The position numbers and the translations under genes were made by a program. Of a stretch of DNA of 64,000 nucleotides, positions 8,864-17,394 are shown piece by piece; position 1 is the first letter of the stretch; each line of letters begins with the position of its first letter. The DNA comes from Rubrobacter marinus (GTDB taxonomy: Bacteria; Actinomycetota; Rubrobacteria; Rubrobacterales; Rubrobacteraceae), in the NCBI RefSeq assembly GCF_011492965.1, contig NZ_CP045121.1, forward strand, positions 3,162,001 to 3,226,000. Direction: 5' to 3'. Under the pieces are notes generated by a model, which ran no database searches, was not told where the DNA came from, and saw nothing but the letters and a program-made list of their open reading frames with translations.

Positions 8864-9643
8864 CTACCTGCCCTCGAACCTCGGCTCGCGCTTCTCCAGA
8901 AAGGCCGAGGTGCCCTCCCTCTTGTCGTGGGTGTCGAAGAGGACGGCTTGGGCGAGGCGTTCGACTACGAGGCCGGTCTTCTGGTCCGTCTCGAAGCCGG
9001 TCAGGACGGCGAGCTTGGCGAGGCGGACGGCGAGGGGTCCCTTCTTGAGGATCTCGGCGGCCGTCTCGCGGGCGGCGGTCATGAGCCCGGCCTGGCCCGT
9101 CACCTGGGTGACGAGGCCGATGCGCCGCGCCTCGGCGGCGTCGACCGCGCGGCCGGTCAGGATCATCTCTATCGCCTTGCCCTTGCCGACGAGGCGGGCG
9201 AGGCGCTGGGTGCCGCCGGCTGCGGGGATGATCGAGAGCGCGAGCTCCGGCAGCCCGAGGCGGGCGTTCTCCGAGGCGATCCGTATGTCGCAGGCCATCG
9301 CGAGCTCGCAGCCTCCGCCGAGGGCGTAGCCGTTCACCGCCGCGATCGTCGGCTTCTCGTAGCCCTCGATCTCGTCGTAGACGGCCTGGAACATGGACGA
9401 GAGCGCGTCGACGGCCGTCTTCTCCCGCAGCTCCCCGATGTCCGCCCCGGCCGCAAACGACCTCTCCCCCGCCCCCGTAAAGATCACGACGCCCACCTCG
9501 CGGTTGTAGCGGAACTCGGTGAGGGCGGCGCGGATGTCGCCCAGAACCTGCGTGTTCAGGGCGTTGCGGACGTCGGGACGGTTTATGGTGACCGTGCCGA
9601 TGCCGCCCTCCACGGCGGTCAGGATGGTCTCGTACTCTGCCAA
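8864..9643 (-). CDS. Enoyl-CoA hydratase/isomerase
   Basis: 259 aa from a TTG at 9643, about 7 nt after GAGGAG; the frame stays open to 9709, which would overlap the YmdB gene. Crotonase features include FAAGADIGEL, GYALGGGCELAMACD (oxyanion hole) and LPELALSIIPAAGGTQRL with the usual Glu pair. Hydrates trans-2-enoyl-CoA in beta-oxidation. In the leftward acyl-CoA operon between YmdB and the thioesterase. Confidence 0.92.
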   Translation of the reverse strand: MAEYETILTAVEGGIGTVTINRPDVRNALNTQVLGDIRAALTEFRYNREVGVVIFTGAGERSFAAGADIGELREKTAVDALSSMFQAVYDEIEGYEKPTIAAVNGYALGGGCELAMACDIRIASENARLGLPELALSIIPAAGGTQRLARLVGKGKAIEMILTGRAVDAAEARRIGLVTQVTGQAGLMTAARETAAEILKKGPLAVRLAKLAVLTGFETDQKTGLVVERLAQAVLFDTHDKREGTSAFLEKREPRFEGR

Positions 9644-9693
9644 AACATTCTCCTCGGAAGCGTTCTCTCTACGTACCCGTCCCGGCGCCGGGG

Positions 9694-10485
9694 CTACGGG
9701 ACCGGCCACTCGCGGGTCAGGCGCTCTATCCCGGTCGCCCGGCGTCCCTCGACGTCGAGGTCGACCACGACGGCGCGGAAGATCACGGGTCCCTCCGTGG
9801 CGATCCCGATCCGGCGCGGCCTCCCCACGAAAAGCGCCATGAAGTCCCCCCGGTCGAAGCCGATGACGCTCCCCTCCCGGCCGGTCATGCCCACGTCGCT
9901 CGCGTAGGCCGTGCCGCCGGGCAGCACCCGATCGTCGGCGGTGGGGACGTGGGTGTGCGTCCCCACCACGACCTGCGCCCTCCCGTCGAGGTGGAAGCCC
10001 ATCGCCTGCTTCTCGCTCGTCGCCTCGGCGTGGACGTCGACCAGGATCAGGTCCGCGCCCTCGCCCTCCAGGCTCTCCACCGCCCGGTCCGCCGCCTCGA
10101 AGGGGGAAGGGAGCCCCTCGTCGAGAAAGACGCGCCCCATCACGTTGACCACCCCGACCCTCGCCCCGCCCGCCTCGAACGTCCCCCAGCCACGCCCCGG
10201 CTGGCCGGACCGCAGGTTCGCAGGCCGGACGGCCCTCGGCTCCCGCTCCAGAAACTTCCCGTCCGCGTCGAAAGCATGGTTCCCGAGGGTCAGGAAGTCC
10301 GCGACCGAGAGCAGCGCGTCGCTCCCACCTTCGGTGATGCCGCGCCCGCCGGGGGCCGAGTTCTCGCCGTTGACGACCACCGCGTCCAGCCCGAGCCCCT
10401 CGCGCAGGCCCGGCACGATCCCCGTGACCGCCTCGATGCCCGCCTCCCCGACGACGTCGCCCACGAAGAGCAGCCGGAAGCTCAA
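9694..10485 (-). CDS. YmdB-family metallophosphoesterase
   Basis: 263 aa, the usual length of the TIGR00282/YmdB family. Metal and catalytic motifs are in order: GDVVGEAG (8-15), NGEN (39-42), LGNH (67-70), DVHAEATSEK, GTHTHVPTAD and DVGMTG. Characterised members hydrolyse 2',3'-cyclic nucleotides and influence RNA levels. Its ATG overlaps the stop of the MaoC gene before it by 4 bp, so it appears translationally coupled to lipid enzymes. Confidence 0.93.
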   Translation of the reverse strand: MSFRLLFVGDVVGEAGIEAVTGIVPGLREGLGLDAVVVNGENSAPGGRGITEGGSDALLSVADFLTLGNHAFDADGKFLEREPRAVRPANLRSGQPGRGWGTFEAGGARVGVVNVMGRVFLDEGLPSPFEAADRAVESLEGEGADLILVDVHAEATSEKQAMGFHLDGRAQVVVGTHTHVPTADDRVLPGGTAYASDVGMTGREGSVIGFDRGDFMALFVGRPRRIGIATEGPVIFRAVVVDLDVEGRRATGIERLTREWPVP

Positions 10486-10919
10486 GGCGCGTCCCCGTAG
10501 ACCAGGAAGCCGACCTCGCCGGTTGCGACGACGTCGTCCTCGCCGCGGCGGCTGAAGACGTCGAAGGCGTAGAGGCGGCCCTCCTCCGTCTCCTCGACGC
10601 CGGTGACTCTTCCCCCGATCTCCAGCACGTCGCCGACGTAGACCATCCCCGAGAAGCGGGCGCGGAAGTGCCTGACGTAGCCGTGTTCGAGATATGGCGA
10701 GAACAGGAGGCCCATCGTCGCGAGGGTGAGCATTCCGTGGGCGATGACGCCCTTCAGCCCGGCCCCCTCCGCCGCCTCGTCGATCGTGTGGATGGGGTTG
10801 AAGTCCCCCGACGCCCCCGCGTACTTTATAAGCTGCAGCCGCGTGACGGGCGGTAGCGTGAGCGCCTCGACCTCCTCTCCAACCTCCCAGGCCGGCGAGG
10901 CCCTCCTCTCCGCCGTCAC
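10482..10919 (-). CDS. MaoC-like dehydratase (HadB type)
   Basis: 145 aa, single hotdog. The hydratase 2 motif YAGASGDFNPIH has catalytic Asp39 and His44, and IAHGMLTLATMG follows. In mycobacteria HadB pairs with the HadA type to dehydrate 3-hydroxyacyl thioesters; the HadA-type partner here is the preceding gene, with a 4-bp overlap. R-specific enoyl-CoA hydratase is the alternative. Confidence 0.88.
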   Translation of the reverse strand: MTAERRASPAWEVGEEVEALTLPPVTRLQLIKYAGASGDFNPIHTIDEAAEGAGLKGVIAHGMLTLATMGLLFSPYLEHGYVRHFRARFSGMVYVGDVLEIGGRVTGVEETEEGRLYAFDVFSRRGEDDVVATGEVGFLVYGDAP

Positions 10920-11383
10920 GAGCCCAGCGTCTTTCTGAGGGCCGGGGTGACGATGGCGACGTCGCGCATGGTGAAGCGCCGTTCCCCCCGCGGGCTCTCG
11001 CCGAAGCGCTCCATCACGATGAACCCCAGCAGCCCGCCGCGGCTCTCCTTCTCGTAGTAGTCCTCGAGCTTCGTGTAGCAGAGGATCTCCTCGCCGACGA
11101 GGAGCGGGTGGCCCGTGTAGGAGACCGCGTGCTCGCCGTGGATCATGCCGGCGTCCGGCCAGTCCATCCCCTCGATGCGGCCGTACTCCAGGGTGCGGGG
11201 GAAGGTGGGCGGGGCGATGAGCCCGCCGTAGCGGCTCGCCCTCGCCGCCCCCTCGTCCACGTAGAGCGGGTTCGGGTCGCCGATCGCCTCGGCGAACTTC
11301 CGCACCGCCCCACGCTCGATCAGGTTCGCCACCGGCTCCGAGCTCGCCCCGACCATCGAGCGCCAGCGTTCGATGGTGTTCAC
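10916..11383 (-). CDS. FAS1-like dehydratase domain protein (HadA type)
   Basis: 155 aa from a GTG at 11383 that overlaps the TGA of the FabG-type gene (GTGA). The frame stays open further up but that stretch is the shadow of the reductase gene. MaoC N-terminal dehydratase features: FAEAIGDPNPLYVDE, IAPPTFPRTL and HGEHAVSYTGHPLLVGE. It lacks the D-x-x-x-x-H catalytic pair, fitting the non-catalytic or substrate-binding half of a HadAB dimer. Confidence 0.87.
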   Translation of the reverse strand: MNTIERWRSMVGASSEPVANLIERGAVRKFAEAIGDPNPLYVDEGAARASRYGGLIAPPTFPRTLEYGRIEGMDWPDAGMIHGEHAVSYTGHPLLVGEEILCYTKLEDYYEKESRGGLLGFIVMERFGESPRGERRFTMRDVAIVTPALRKTLGS

Positions 11384-12135
11384 GTCCTCGGTCCGCCCGC
11401 GGCGTACAGGACCTGCCCGCTGACGAAGCCCGCCTCCTCGGAGGCGAAGAACAGGATCGAGGCCGCTATGTCCTCGGGCTTCCCGCTCCTCCCCACCGGG
11501 ATGAGCTTCGCCCTGTCGGCGACGAAGTCCTCGAACTCCACGCCCATCTTCGCCGCCACGGCGCGCGTCATCTCCGTCTCCACGAAGCCGGGGGCGACGG
11601 CGTTCACCGTGATCCCGAACCGTCCGAGCTCTATCGCGAGCGTCTTGGTGAAGCCCTGTATCCCCGCCTTGGCCGCCGCATAGTTCGCCTGACCACGGTT
11701 GCCCAGGGCCGAGGTGGACGAGACGTTGACGATCCTGCCATACCCCCCCTCGACCATGTGCCTCTGCGCCGCCTGGCTGCACAGGAACGCCCCCATGAGG
11801 TGGACCTCCATCACGGTGCGCCAGTCGTCGTCGGTCATCTTGAACAGGAGGTTGTCGCGCGTTACGCCCGCGTTGTTGACGAGGATGTCCAGCCGCCCGT
11901 AGGTCTCGGCCGTCTCCCCCACGGCGGCCTCGACCTCCTCCCGGCTCGTGACGTCCACGCGGGAGCCCGAGACCTCCAGGCCCTCGGCCTTCAGGGCTCT
12001 CGCCGCCTCCTCCGCCCCCTGCACGTCGGTCAGGCGCACGCTCGCGCCCTCCTCGGCGAAGCGCCTGGCCGTCGCGAGGCCGATGCCCCGGCTCGCCCCG
12101 GTCACGAACGCCACCCTGCCGTCCAGCCTTCCCAT
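11380..12135 (-). CDS. 3-oxoacyl-ACP/CoA reductase (FabG type)
   Basis: 251 aa classical SDR: TGASRGIG at 13-20, NNAGVTRDNLLFKM, catalytic Ser in NVSSTSALG and YAAAK, C-terminus GQVLYAAGG. The motif VTRDNLL is typical of FabG and PhaB. NADPH-dependent reduction of 3-oxoacyl thioesters, or the reverse in oxidation. 4 bp from the hydroxyacyl-CoA dehydrogenase gene before it and overlapping the HadA-type gene after it. Confidence 0.92.
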   Translation of the reverse strand: MGRLDGRVAFVTGASRGIGLATARRFAEEGASVRLTDVQGAEEAARALKAEGLEVSGSRVDVTSREEVEAAVGETAETYGRLDILVNNAGVTRDNLLFKMTDDDWRTVMEVHLMGAFLCSQAAQRHMVEGGYGRIVNVSSTSALGNRGQANYAAAKAGIQGFTKTLAIELGRFGITVNAVAPGFVETEMTRAVAAKMGVEFEDFVADRAKLIPVGRSGKPEDIAASILFFASEEAGFVSGQVLYAAGGPRT

Positions 12136-12139
12136 GCCC

Positions 12140-13005
12140 TTAGGTCTCCTCCCCGTAGTCGTAGAACCCCTCGCCGGTCTTGCGGCCGAGCTTGCCGGCG
12201 CGGACCATCTCCTTCAGGAGGCGCGGGGGGGTGTAGTAGGCGTCGCCGAGCTCGTCGTGGACGTACTGGATCACGTCGAGCCCCACGTCCAGCCCTATAA
12301 AGTCCCCGAGCTCGAACGGCCCTATGGGAAACCCGAGCCCCTTCTTGACGAGCAGGTCTATGTCCTCCTTGCTCGCCACGCCCTCGTCCAAAAGCCTCGA
12401 CGCCTCTATAAGCATCGGCATGAGGAAGCGGTTCGCCACGAAGCCGGGCACGTCCTTCTGGATGGCGATCGGGATCTTGCCGAAGGCGCGCACGAGCCCC
12501 TTCGCCCGCTGAAGCGTCTCGTCGCTCGTGAGGAGGCCCCGCGGCACCTCGACGGCCTCGCGGACGGGCGGCGGGGTGAAGAAGTGCGTCCCGCAGACGC
12601 GCTCGGGATGCTCCGTCGCGCTCGCGAGGTCGGTGATGGAGATGGACGAGGTGTTCGTGAGGAGGAGGGCGTCGGGGGCGAGGAGGGCGTCGAGCGCCCG
12701 GAAGGCCTCCTTCTTCGGCCCGACCTTCTCGACGATCGCCTCGATCGCCGCCCCGACCGGCGCCATCTCCTCGAGGTTCACGGTCCAGTGGATGCGCTCG
12801 TAGAACTCCTCGGCCTCCCCCTCGGAGAACGCCCCCGGTCGGCGAAGCGCCTCAGGCCCTCGCGGACGTAGCGCTCCGCCCTCTCCAGCGCCTCGACGGA
12901 GGTGTCGCAGGCGACGACGGAGTGGCCGGTCTGGGCGGCGAGCTGGACGATGCCCGCCCCCATCGTGCCGACGCCGAGGACGCCGACGGACCGCACGGGC
13001 TCCAC
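12140..13005 (-). CDS. 3-hydroxyacyl-CoA dehydrogenase, frameshifted as sequenced
   Basis: N-terminal frame (from ATG 13005) has the NAD-binding GVLGVGTMGAG and the acidic strand end VACD; the C-terminal frame has LLTNTSSISITDLA, GTHFFTPPP, DVPGFVANRFLMP and GRKTGEGFYDY. They join into 288 aa, the family length, if one G:C pair is added in the C run at 12832-12836. Oxidises 3-hydroxyacyl-CoA or 3-hydroxybutyryl-CoA with NAD. It begins exactly where the kinase-like gene ends. Confidence 0.85.
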
Positions 13006-14075
13006 CTAGAGGCCGTTCGAGGAGGAGCTCGTCCCCGCCAGCTCGTTGGCGTGCTCCACGAGGGTCGTGACGCGCTCGCCGAAGGAGGCGAAGCGCTCGT
13101 CTTGCGTCTGCCCGGCCTTCCAGCGCGCGTAGATCTGCTGCAGAATCCCCGCGAGCTTGAAGTAGCCGAGGACGAGGTACCAATCCATCCCGGAGACGTC
13201 GCGCCCGCTCTTCTCTCCGTAGTACGCCATGAACTCCTCGCGGCTCAGAAAGCCGGGCGTGGCCGTCACGGTCGGGAGGACCGCCTTCAGGGCACGGGAG
13301 TCGCCGGGCTCGACCCAGTAGGACATCGAGACCGCGAGGTCGAAGAGCGGGTCGCCGACGGTGGTCATCTCCCAGTCGAGGACGGCGCGGACCTCCGTCA
13401 GGTCGTCGGGGGACAGGATCAGGTTGTTGAGCTTGAAGTCGTTGTGGATGATCGTGGGCTGGGGGCTCTCGGGGATGCCCCTCTCCAGATAGTCGCTCAG
13501 GGGTCCCGCGACGGGTACGTCGTCGGTGCGGGCCTTCTCGTAGCGCGAGATCCAGCCCTTCACCTGCCGCTCCAGGAAGCCCTCCGGCTTCCCGAGGTCC
13601 CCGAGCCCGGCGCCCTCGGGGTCCACGGCGTGCAGCTCGGCCAGGGTCTCGGCGACCATCCGCGACAACCCGCGGCAGAGCTCCTCGTCGGGCTCCACGC
13701 CCTCCGGGAACGAGTCGTCGATCACGACGCCCTTGCGCCGCTCCATGACGTAGAACGGCGCCCCGATCACGCCCTCGTCGTCGGTGAAGAAGTACGGTGT
13801 GGGCGCGAGCGGGTACGCCGCGTTGAGCTTGCCGAGAAGCGCCGACTCCCGCCCCATGTCGTGCGCCTTGGGCGGTATCGGGCCGAGCGGCGGGCGCCTG
13901 AGCACGCCCTCCCACTCCCCTATCTTCACGAGGTACGTCAGGTTCGAGGCCCCGGACGGGAACTGGCGCACCTCCAGGGCCCCCTCGGGCAGATTCTCTA
14001 TGCGCTCCCTGAGGTACGCCTCGACCTTTTCGAGGTCGAAGTCCTCCCCTCGCGCACCCTTATGGTCTCGGCCAT
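13006..14075 (-). CDS. APH-family phosphotransferase (ACAD10-like), frameshifted as sequenced
   Basis: Kinase-fold protein with FPSGASNLTYLVKIG (nucleotide-binding loop), IIHNDFKLNNLILS (catalytic loop, HxDxxxxN) and LDWEMTTVGDPLFDL (metal-binding). The clean frame starts only at 13971, but the sequence upstream in the +1 frame gives EDFDLEKVEAYLRERIENLP; adding one G:C pair in the C run at 14046-14049 gives a 356-aa protein from ATG 14075. Such APH proteins accompany acyl-CoA dehydrogenases and in some organisms phosphorylate hydroxyacyl substrates. First gene of the operon. Confidence 0.83.
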
Positions 14076-14096
14076 GCTAAGCCACCCCCTGAAACA

Positions 14097-14113
14097 GGGC
14101 CCCGCGGGGGCCC
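14097..14113 (-). terminator. Hairpin after comB
   Basis: GGGCCCC-GCG-GGGGCCC, 7-bp all-GC stem, 22 bp beyond the comB stop and just before the acyl-CoA operon. It may separate the two transcripts. Confidence 0.5.
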
Positions 14114-14135
14114 TTCCGTCTCTCCTGAACCGTCC

Positions 14136-14903
14136 CTACGACGACGCGGCCCCGTGTTCGCGCGCCTCCGTCACGACGCGCCTGAGCCGCCCGTCCTCCA
14201 CCCCCGCGACGGTCTCGCTCGCCCCGACGTCGGCGACGAACCCGAAGGCCTCCTCCTCGCCGTTGTCGAAGAACCAGCGTCCGGCCCGGCCGTTCTTGAG
14301 GGCCTCGCCCTCTCTGCCGCCGTACCGCCCGGCGAAGTCGAGCGCCATCCAGGCGGCGTCGTTGAGGCGCCAGTCGTCGAGGTAACCGCCCTCGTTCATC
14401 CCGTGGACGATGCTCGACGCCCCGAGGAAGTCCTCCACCGTGAAGCGCCCCGCCGAGCCCGCGCAGACGATGTACACGGACTCCGTCCCGGACCCCGCGA
14501 GGTAGCGGGCGACGGCCGGGGCGTTGCGCAGGGCCCCGATCAGGAGCTCCTGGGCGCCGGAGGCGGCGCCTATGGCCCTCGTCCCGTTCGTGGTCACGAA
14601 GACGACCTCCTTGCCGGAGACGACCTCGGGCGGGTACTCGCTCGGGAAGGGGCCGTGGTCGTAGCCCTCGATCCTCTCCGCGTCCTGCTCCCCGCCGCGC
14701 AGGAGGTTCGCGGGCTCCAGCGTCCGGGCGACCTCCTCGGCCTCCTCAAGGGACCGGACCGGATAAACCCCCTCGGCCCCGTTCTCGAGGATGGTGAGCA
14801 GGGTGGTCGTCGCCATGAAGACGTCGATGACGACGACGGTCGCCCCGGCGAGCTTCTCCGGTTCGATCTCCTCCCGCGTCATCAGAACCCTGAGCCTCTT
14901 CAA
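14136..14903 (-). CDS. comB: 2-phosphosulfolactate phosphatase (ComB)
   Basis: 255 aa, the usual ComB length. Family signatures: VVVIDVFMATTTLLTILENG, a glycine-rich GGEQDAERIEGYDHGPFPSE, VVFVTTNGTRAI and VYIVCAGSAGRFTVEDFLGA. ComB removes phosphate from 2-phosphosulfolactate, a step in coenzyme M synthesis in archaea; in bacteria it is linked to sulfolactate or is of unknown role. No other sulfolactate gene is adjacent. Divergent from the small Lys-rich gene. Confidence 0.9.
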   Translation of the reverse strand: MKRLRVLMTREEIEPEKLAGATVVVIDVFMATTTLLTILENGAEGVYPVRSLEEAEEVARTLEPANLLRGGEQDAERIEGYDHGPFPSEYPPEVVSGKEVVFVTTNGTRAIGAASGAQELLIGALRNAPAVARYLAGSGTESVYIVCAGSAGRFTVEDFLGASSIVHGMNEGGYLDDWRLNDAAWMALDFAGRYGGREGEALKNGRAGRWFFDNGEEEAFGFVADVGASETVAGVEDGRLRRVVTEAREHGAASS

Positions 14904-15093
14904 AGGAGCGCATCCCCCTTCTCTCCGTCCCTTGCCGGAGCCATTCTACAGAATCCATCTCGCGCCTTTACGAGACCTCGACCCGCACCGTAGCCCCGAA
15001 CCCCGCCGCTCGAAGGCAGAGCGCACGGGTTTAGCCGGCACGCCTCCGGGTAGTAATCCTTGTAACAACGTAAGCGACGGAAGGGAACGAGAC

Positions 15094-15234
15094 ATGGCCG
15101 GCATAGGCAAGAAGGTAGAAGGGGCGGCGAAGAAGGCCGCCGCGAGCAAGTCCTCGGGCAAGAAGGGCAAGGGCACCGGCGGAGGCTCGGGTGCCGCCAA
15201 GGCGAAGGACGCCGTGAGGAAGCTGACGAAGTAG
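15094..15234 (+). CDS. Small Lys/Ala/Gly-rich basic protein
   Basis: 46 aa from ATG 15094 with AAGGGA about 10 nt upstream. Residues 1-16 look helical (MAGIGKKVEGAAKKAAASK), followed by a flexible KGKGTGGGSG stretch and a helical KAKDAVRKLTK tail. Strongly basic, no acidic patch, resembling histone H1 tails and other small nucleic-acid-binding proteins. A strong hairpin follows within 20 bp, which supports a real, separately transcribed gene. Function unknown. Confidence 0.65.
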   Translation: MAGIGKKVEGAAKKAAASKSSGKKGKGTGGGSGAAKAKDAVRKLTK

Positions 15235-15770
15235 CCAGGCTCGTCTGCGGCGAGAGGGGCGGGGCTCTCCGGGGCCCCGCCCCTCTCTCGTGCTCCCGAC
15301 CGGGGTAGTCGCGCGGTGGCAGCGTCCGGTCGAGAACGACGAGCCGCCTCTCTGCGCCGGGCCGGCGCCATCCCTGAAGGCCCCCGGGAAGCTCGCGCAC
15401 CGTCGAGGGGCGCGGACGGCTCATCCCCGGTACCCCGAAGAAGCGCCCCGATCCGCTCGACCACCGCCTCCTTCGCCGCCAGCCTACCGGTCCGCCTCGA
15501 CCGCCCTCCTTTTGTCCTTACCGCTTACGCCCGCCCTCGCGTCCGTGTAGGACGGGCTCGGGCGCCGTCCCCTTTTGCGGGTCTCGACGCAAGAACATGC
15601 GCGGGTCCCATCGCCGTTTTAGGCGGGAAGCCTTCCCGGAGAGACGCCGCATGTCGCGCCGTGCGGGAAACCGACCACAAGAGCTGGTATAAGACGCAGG
15701 AGTAGACCATACATAAGCCTCCCGGCTCGCCATTGCGTGGTCGGGAGGTTATCGAGGAGGGGGGGCCTTC
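15235..15770 (+). other. 536-bp region without a recognised gene
   Basis: Begins with a terminator hairpin. Further along are two more inverted repeats, CGGGAAG-C-CTTCCCG (15624-15638) and CCTCCCG ... CGGGAGG (15718-15748), a TATAAG at about 15687, and then a GAGGAGGGGG ribosome site for the metalloprotease. It may be a long structured 5' leader. No known riboswitch class could be matched by eye. Confidence 0.35.
15252..15287 (+). terminator. Strong hairpin terminator
   Basis: 13-bp perfect stem GAGAGGGGCGGGG / CCCCGCCCCTCTC with a 10-nt loop, 17 bp after the stop of the small basic protein gene. Confidence 0.75.
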
Positions 15771-16382
15771 TTGTACGTGCGCAAGAAAGTACGCGCGACG
15801 CGTTTCGGCAGGATGCATAGGAGGAGACAGCTCGCGGCCGCCGGCATGCTCGCGATCGCGGCCTGCACGTTCGCGGTCTGGATGTCGCCGGAGACCGTCG
15901 CCGGCGCCCAGGAGGGCTTCTCGGGGTCGTTGTCGGCCGACAGCGACGGCAACGTGCCCATCCAGAGCGTCTGCTACGGCGCCGCCCAGGGGGTGGCGTC
16001 CGGCCAGTACGTGGCCGAGCAGCCGTACTCCTACGAGCAGCCGTTCGTCGCCGAGCAGCAGTACGCGGGCGATCAGTACGCGGGCGATCTCACCGGCGGT
16101 TTCGTCACCGAGCAGCAGTACGGGGCTGAGCAGTACGCCGGCGCTCAGTACGCCTCCAGCCCCTACGGCACCGGGAACCTGGGGCTCTACTCCTGGTACA
16201 ACGACGGCTTCGCCACCTACGGCACCATTTCGATCGACGACTGCGCCCTGGCCGCCATGGGCGCGGGACCCGGGGACCGCGAGCGGGTGATCGCGCACGA
16301 GCTCGGGCACGCCAACGGCGCCCTGCACTCCGACGACCCCGCGGACATCATGTACCCGATCGTCTCCATAACGGGCAGCTGA
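15771..16382 (+). CDS. Minimal secreted metzincin-like zinc metalloprotease
   Basis: 203 aa from a TTG at 15771 after GAGGAGGGGG; a GTG at 15777 and ATG at 15813 are alternatives. The N-terminus has RRR, then a hydrophobic stretch with a possible lipobox IAAC (Cys32) or a Sec cleavage after VAGA (about 46). Residues 78-130 are Tyr/Gln-rich repeats (YAGDQYAGD, EQQYGAEQYAGAQYA). The zinc motif H176-E-L-G-H180-x-x-G183-x-x-H186 is followed by a Met-turn MYP at 194-196, the matrixin arrangement. The catalytic domain is far shorter than the usual 160 residues and ends 8 residues after the Met-turn. Confidence 0.75.
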   Translation: MYVRKKVRATRFGRMHRRRQLAAAGMLAIAACTFAVWMSPETVAGAQEGFSGSLSADSDGNVPIQSVCYGAAQGVASGQYVAEQPYSYEQPFVAEQQYAGDQYAGDLTGGFVTEQQYGAEQYAGAQYASSPYGTGNLGLYSWYNDGFATYGTISIDDCALAAMGAGPGDRERVIAHELGHANGALHSDDPADIMYPIVSITGS

Positions 16383-16469
16383 GCCCCGCGTTCGCGCGCG
16401 GGCGAGGTGCCGCCCGCGCGCGCCGTCTCCGGCCGTCCCCGGCGCGATAGGGAGGGATCATCTCCCCGG

Positions 16470-17210
16470 CTACGGGCGGCGGCGGAGGACGAGGATAGAG
16501 CCGAGAACGGCGAGCGAGGCGCCGCCGATGAGCCCGGCGGCGGCGAGCGACAGAATGATCCGGACGCGCCTGCGGAAGATCTCCGTGTCGTTGAGGTGCG
16601 GGAACGGCTCGTCCTCGGGCGCTTCGACGCCCAGAAACTCGCACAGCGGTCCCCAGCCCTCCTTCACGTCGTAGACCAGGAGCTTCTCGGCGGGGACGCG
16701 CCTCTTCACCCCCTCGTTCCACTCGTTGAAGACCGAGATGGCGTGCTCCCTGTCCTCGAACCGCCCGCCGAACGTCTCCCGCCACGCGAGGTCGTCGACG
16801 ATGCCGACGGCCCGCCTGACGTTCCTCACCCGCGGGACGATCCAAGACGTGATCTTGAAGAGCGGCGAGGAGGCCGTGCTGTTCATCTCGTAGATGGTGT
16901 TCAGGGTGCTCTCGTACCAGCGGTCGGGGTCGCGGACCGTGAGGATCACGCGCGCCTCGGGGTACTCCCGCATGAGGTCCTCGTAGAACGGCGCCCCCGG
17001 CCAGTCCAGGGTCGAGCGGTAGCCCTTCAACGGTCCCTCCCAGTCCACGGGCTCGCCCCGGACCGCCGCGCGCCACGCCTCGAGGTGCTCCGGGTGCTCG
17101 AAGAGCTCCGTCATGTGGTAGCAGGGCCCGAAGCCGAGCTCCTCGAGCGCCACCTTCAGGGACGTCGTCCCCGTCCTCCCGAACCCCGCCCCGATCACTT
17201 CCAGCCCCAT
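16470..17210 (-). CDS. Sulfotransferase family protein with C-terminal membrane anchor
   Basis: 246 aa. The 5'-phosphosulfate loop GFGRTGTTSLK (9-19) and the 3'-phosphate motif VILTVRDPDRWYES identify a PAPS-dependent sulfotransferase of the Sulfotransfer_4 type. Residues about 217-241 form one hydrophobic helix followed by RRRP, so the enzyme is probably held at the inner face of the membrane. Acceptor unknown. The PAPS donor could come from the sulfurylase and APS kinase at 36-40 kb. Confidence 0.88.
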   Translation of the reverse strand: MGLEVIGAGFGRTGTTSLKVALEELGFGPCYHMTELFEHPEHLEAWRAAVRGEPVDWEGPLKGYRSTLDWPGAPFYEDLMREYPEARVILTVRDPDRWYESTLNTIYEMNSTASSPLFKITSWIVPRVRNVRRAVGIVDDLAWRETFGGRFEDREHAISVFNEWNEGVKRRVPAEKLLVYDVKEGWGPLCEFLGVEAPEDEPFPHLNDTEIFRRRVRIILSLAAAGLIGGASLAVLGSILVLRRRP

Positions 17211-17394
17211 CGTGCCCCTCCGTTCTCGTGCGCCGGACCACGTCGTTCGGCGCAGCTCTCCTCCGGGGGCCGGATTTTATACGGCGATCCCCCGGTAATT
17301 TTCGGCGCCGCGGCGAGGCTTCGAGGATTGGGCAGGGGGCGACGTTGGTAGAGAGGGGCTAGCGCGGACCACTGGCAACGGCGGAAGGAACGGG

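Noticed and set aside
10916..11782. 288-aa version of the HadA-type gene
   Set aside because: The first 130 residues are the shadow of the FabG-type gene; the GTG at 11383 overlaps its stop and starts a normal-length protein.
17330..17360. GGTAGAGAGG before the metallo-beta-lactamase-fold gene as a fourth sulfur motif
   Set aside because: Only 7 of 10 match and different spacing; likely chance.
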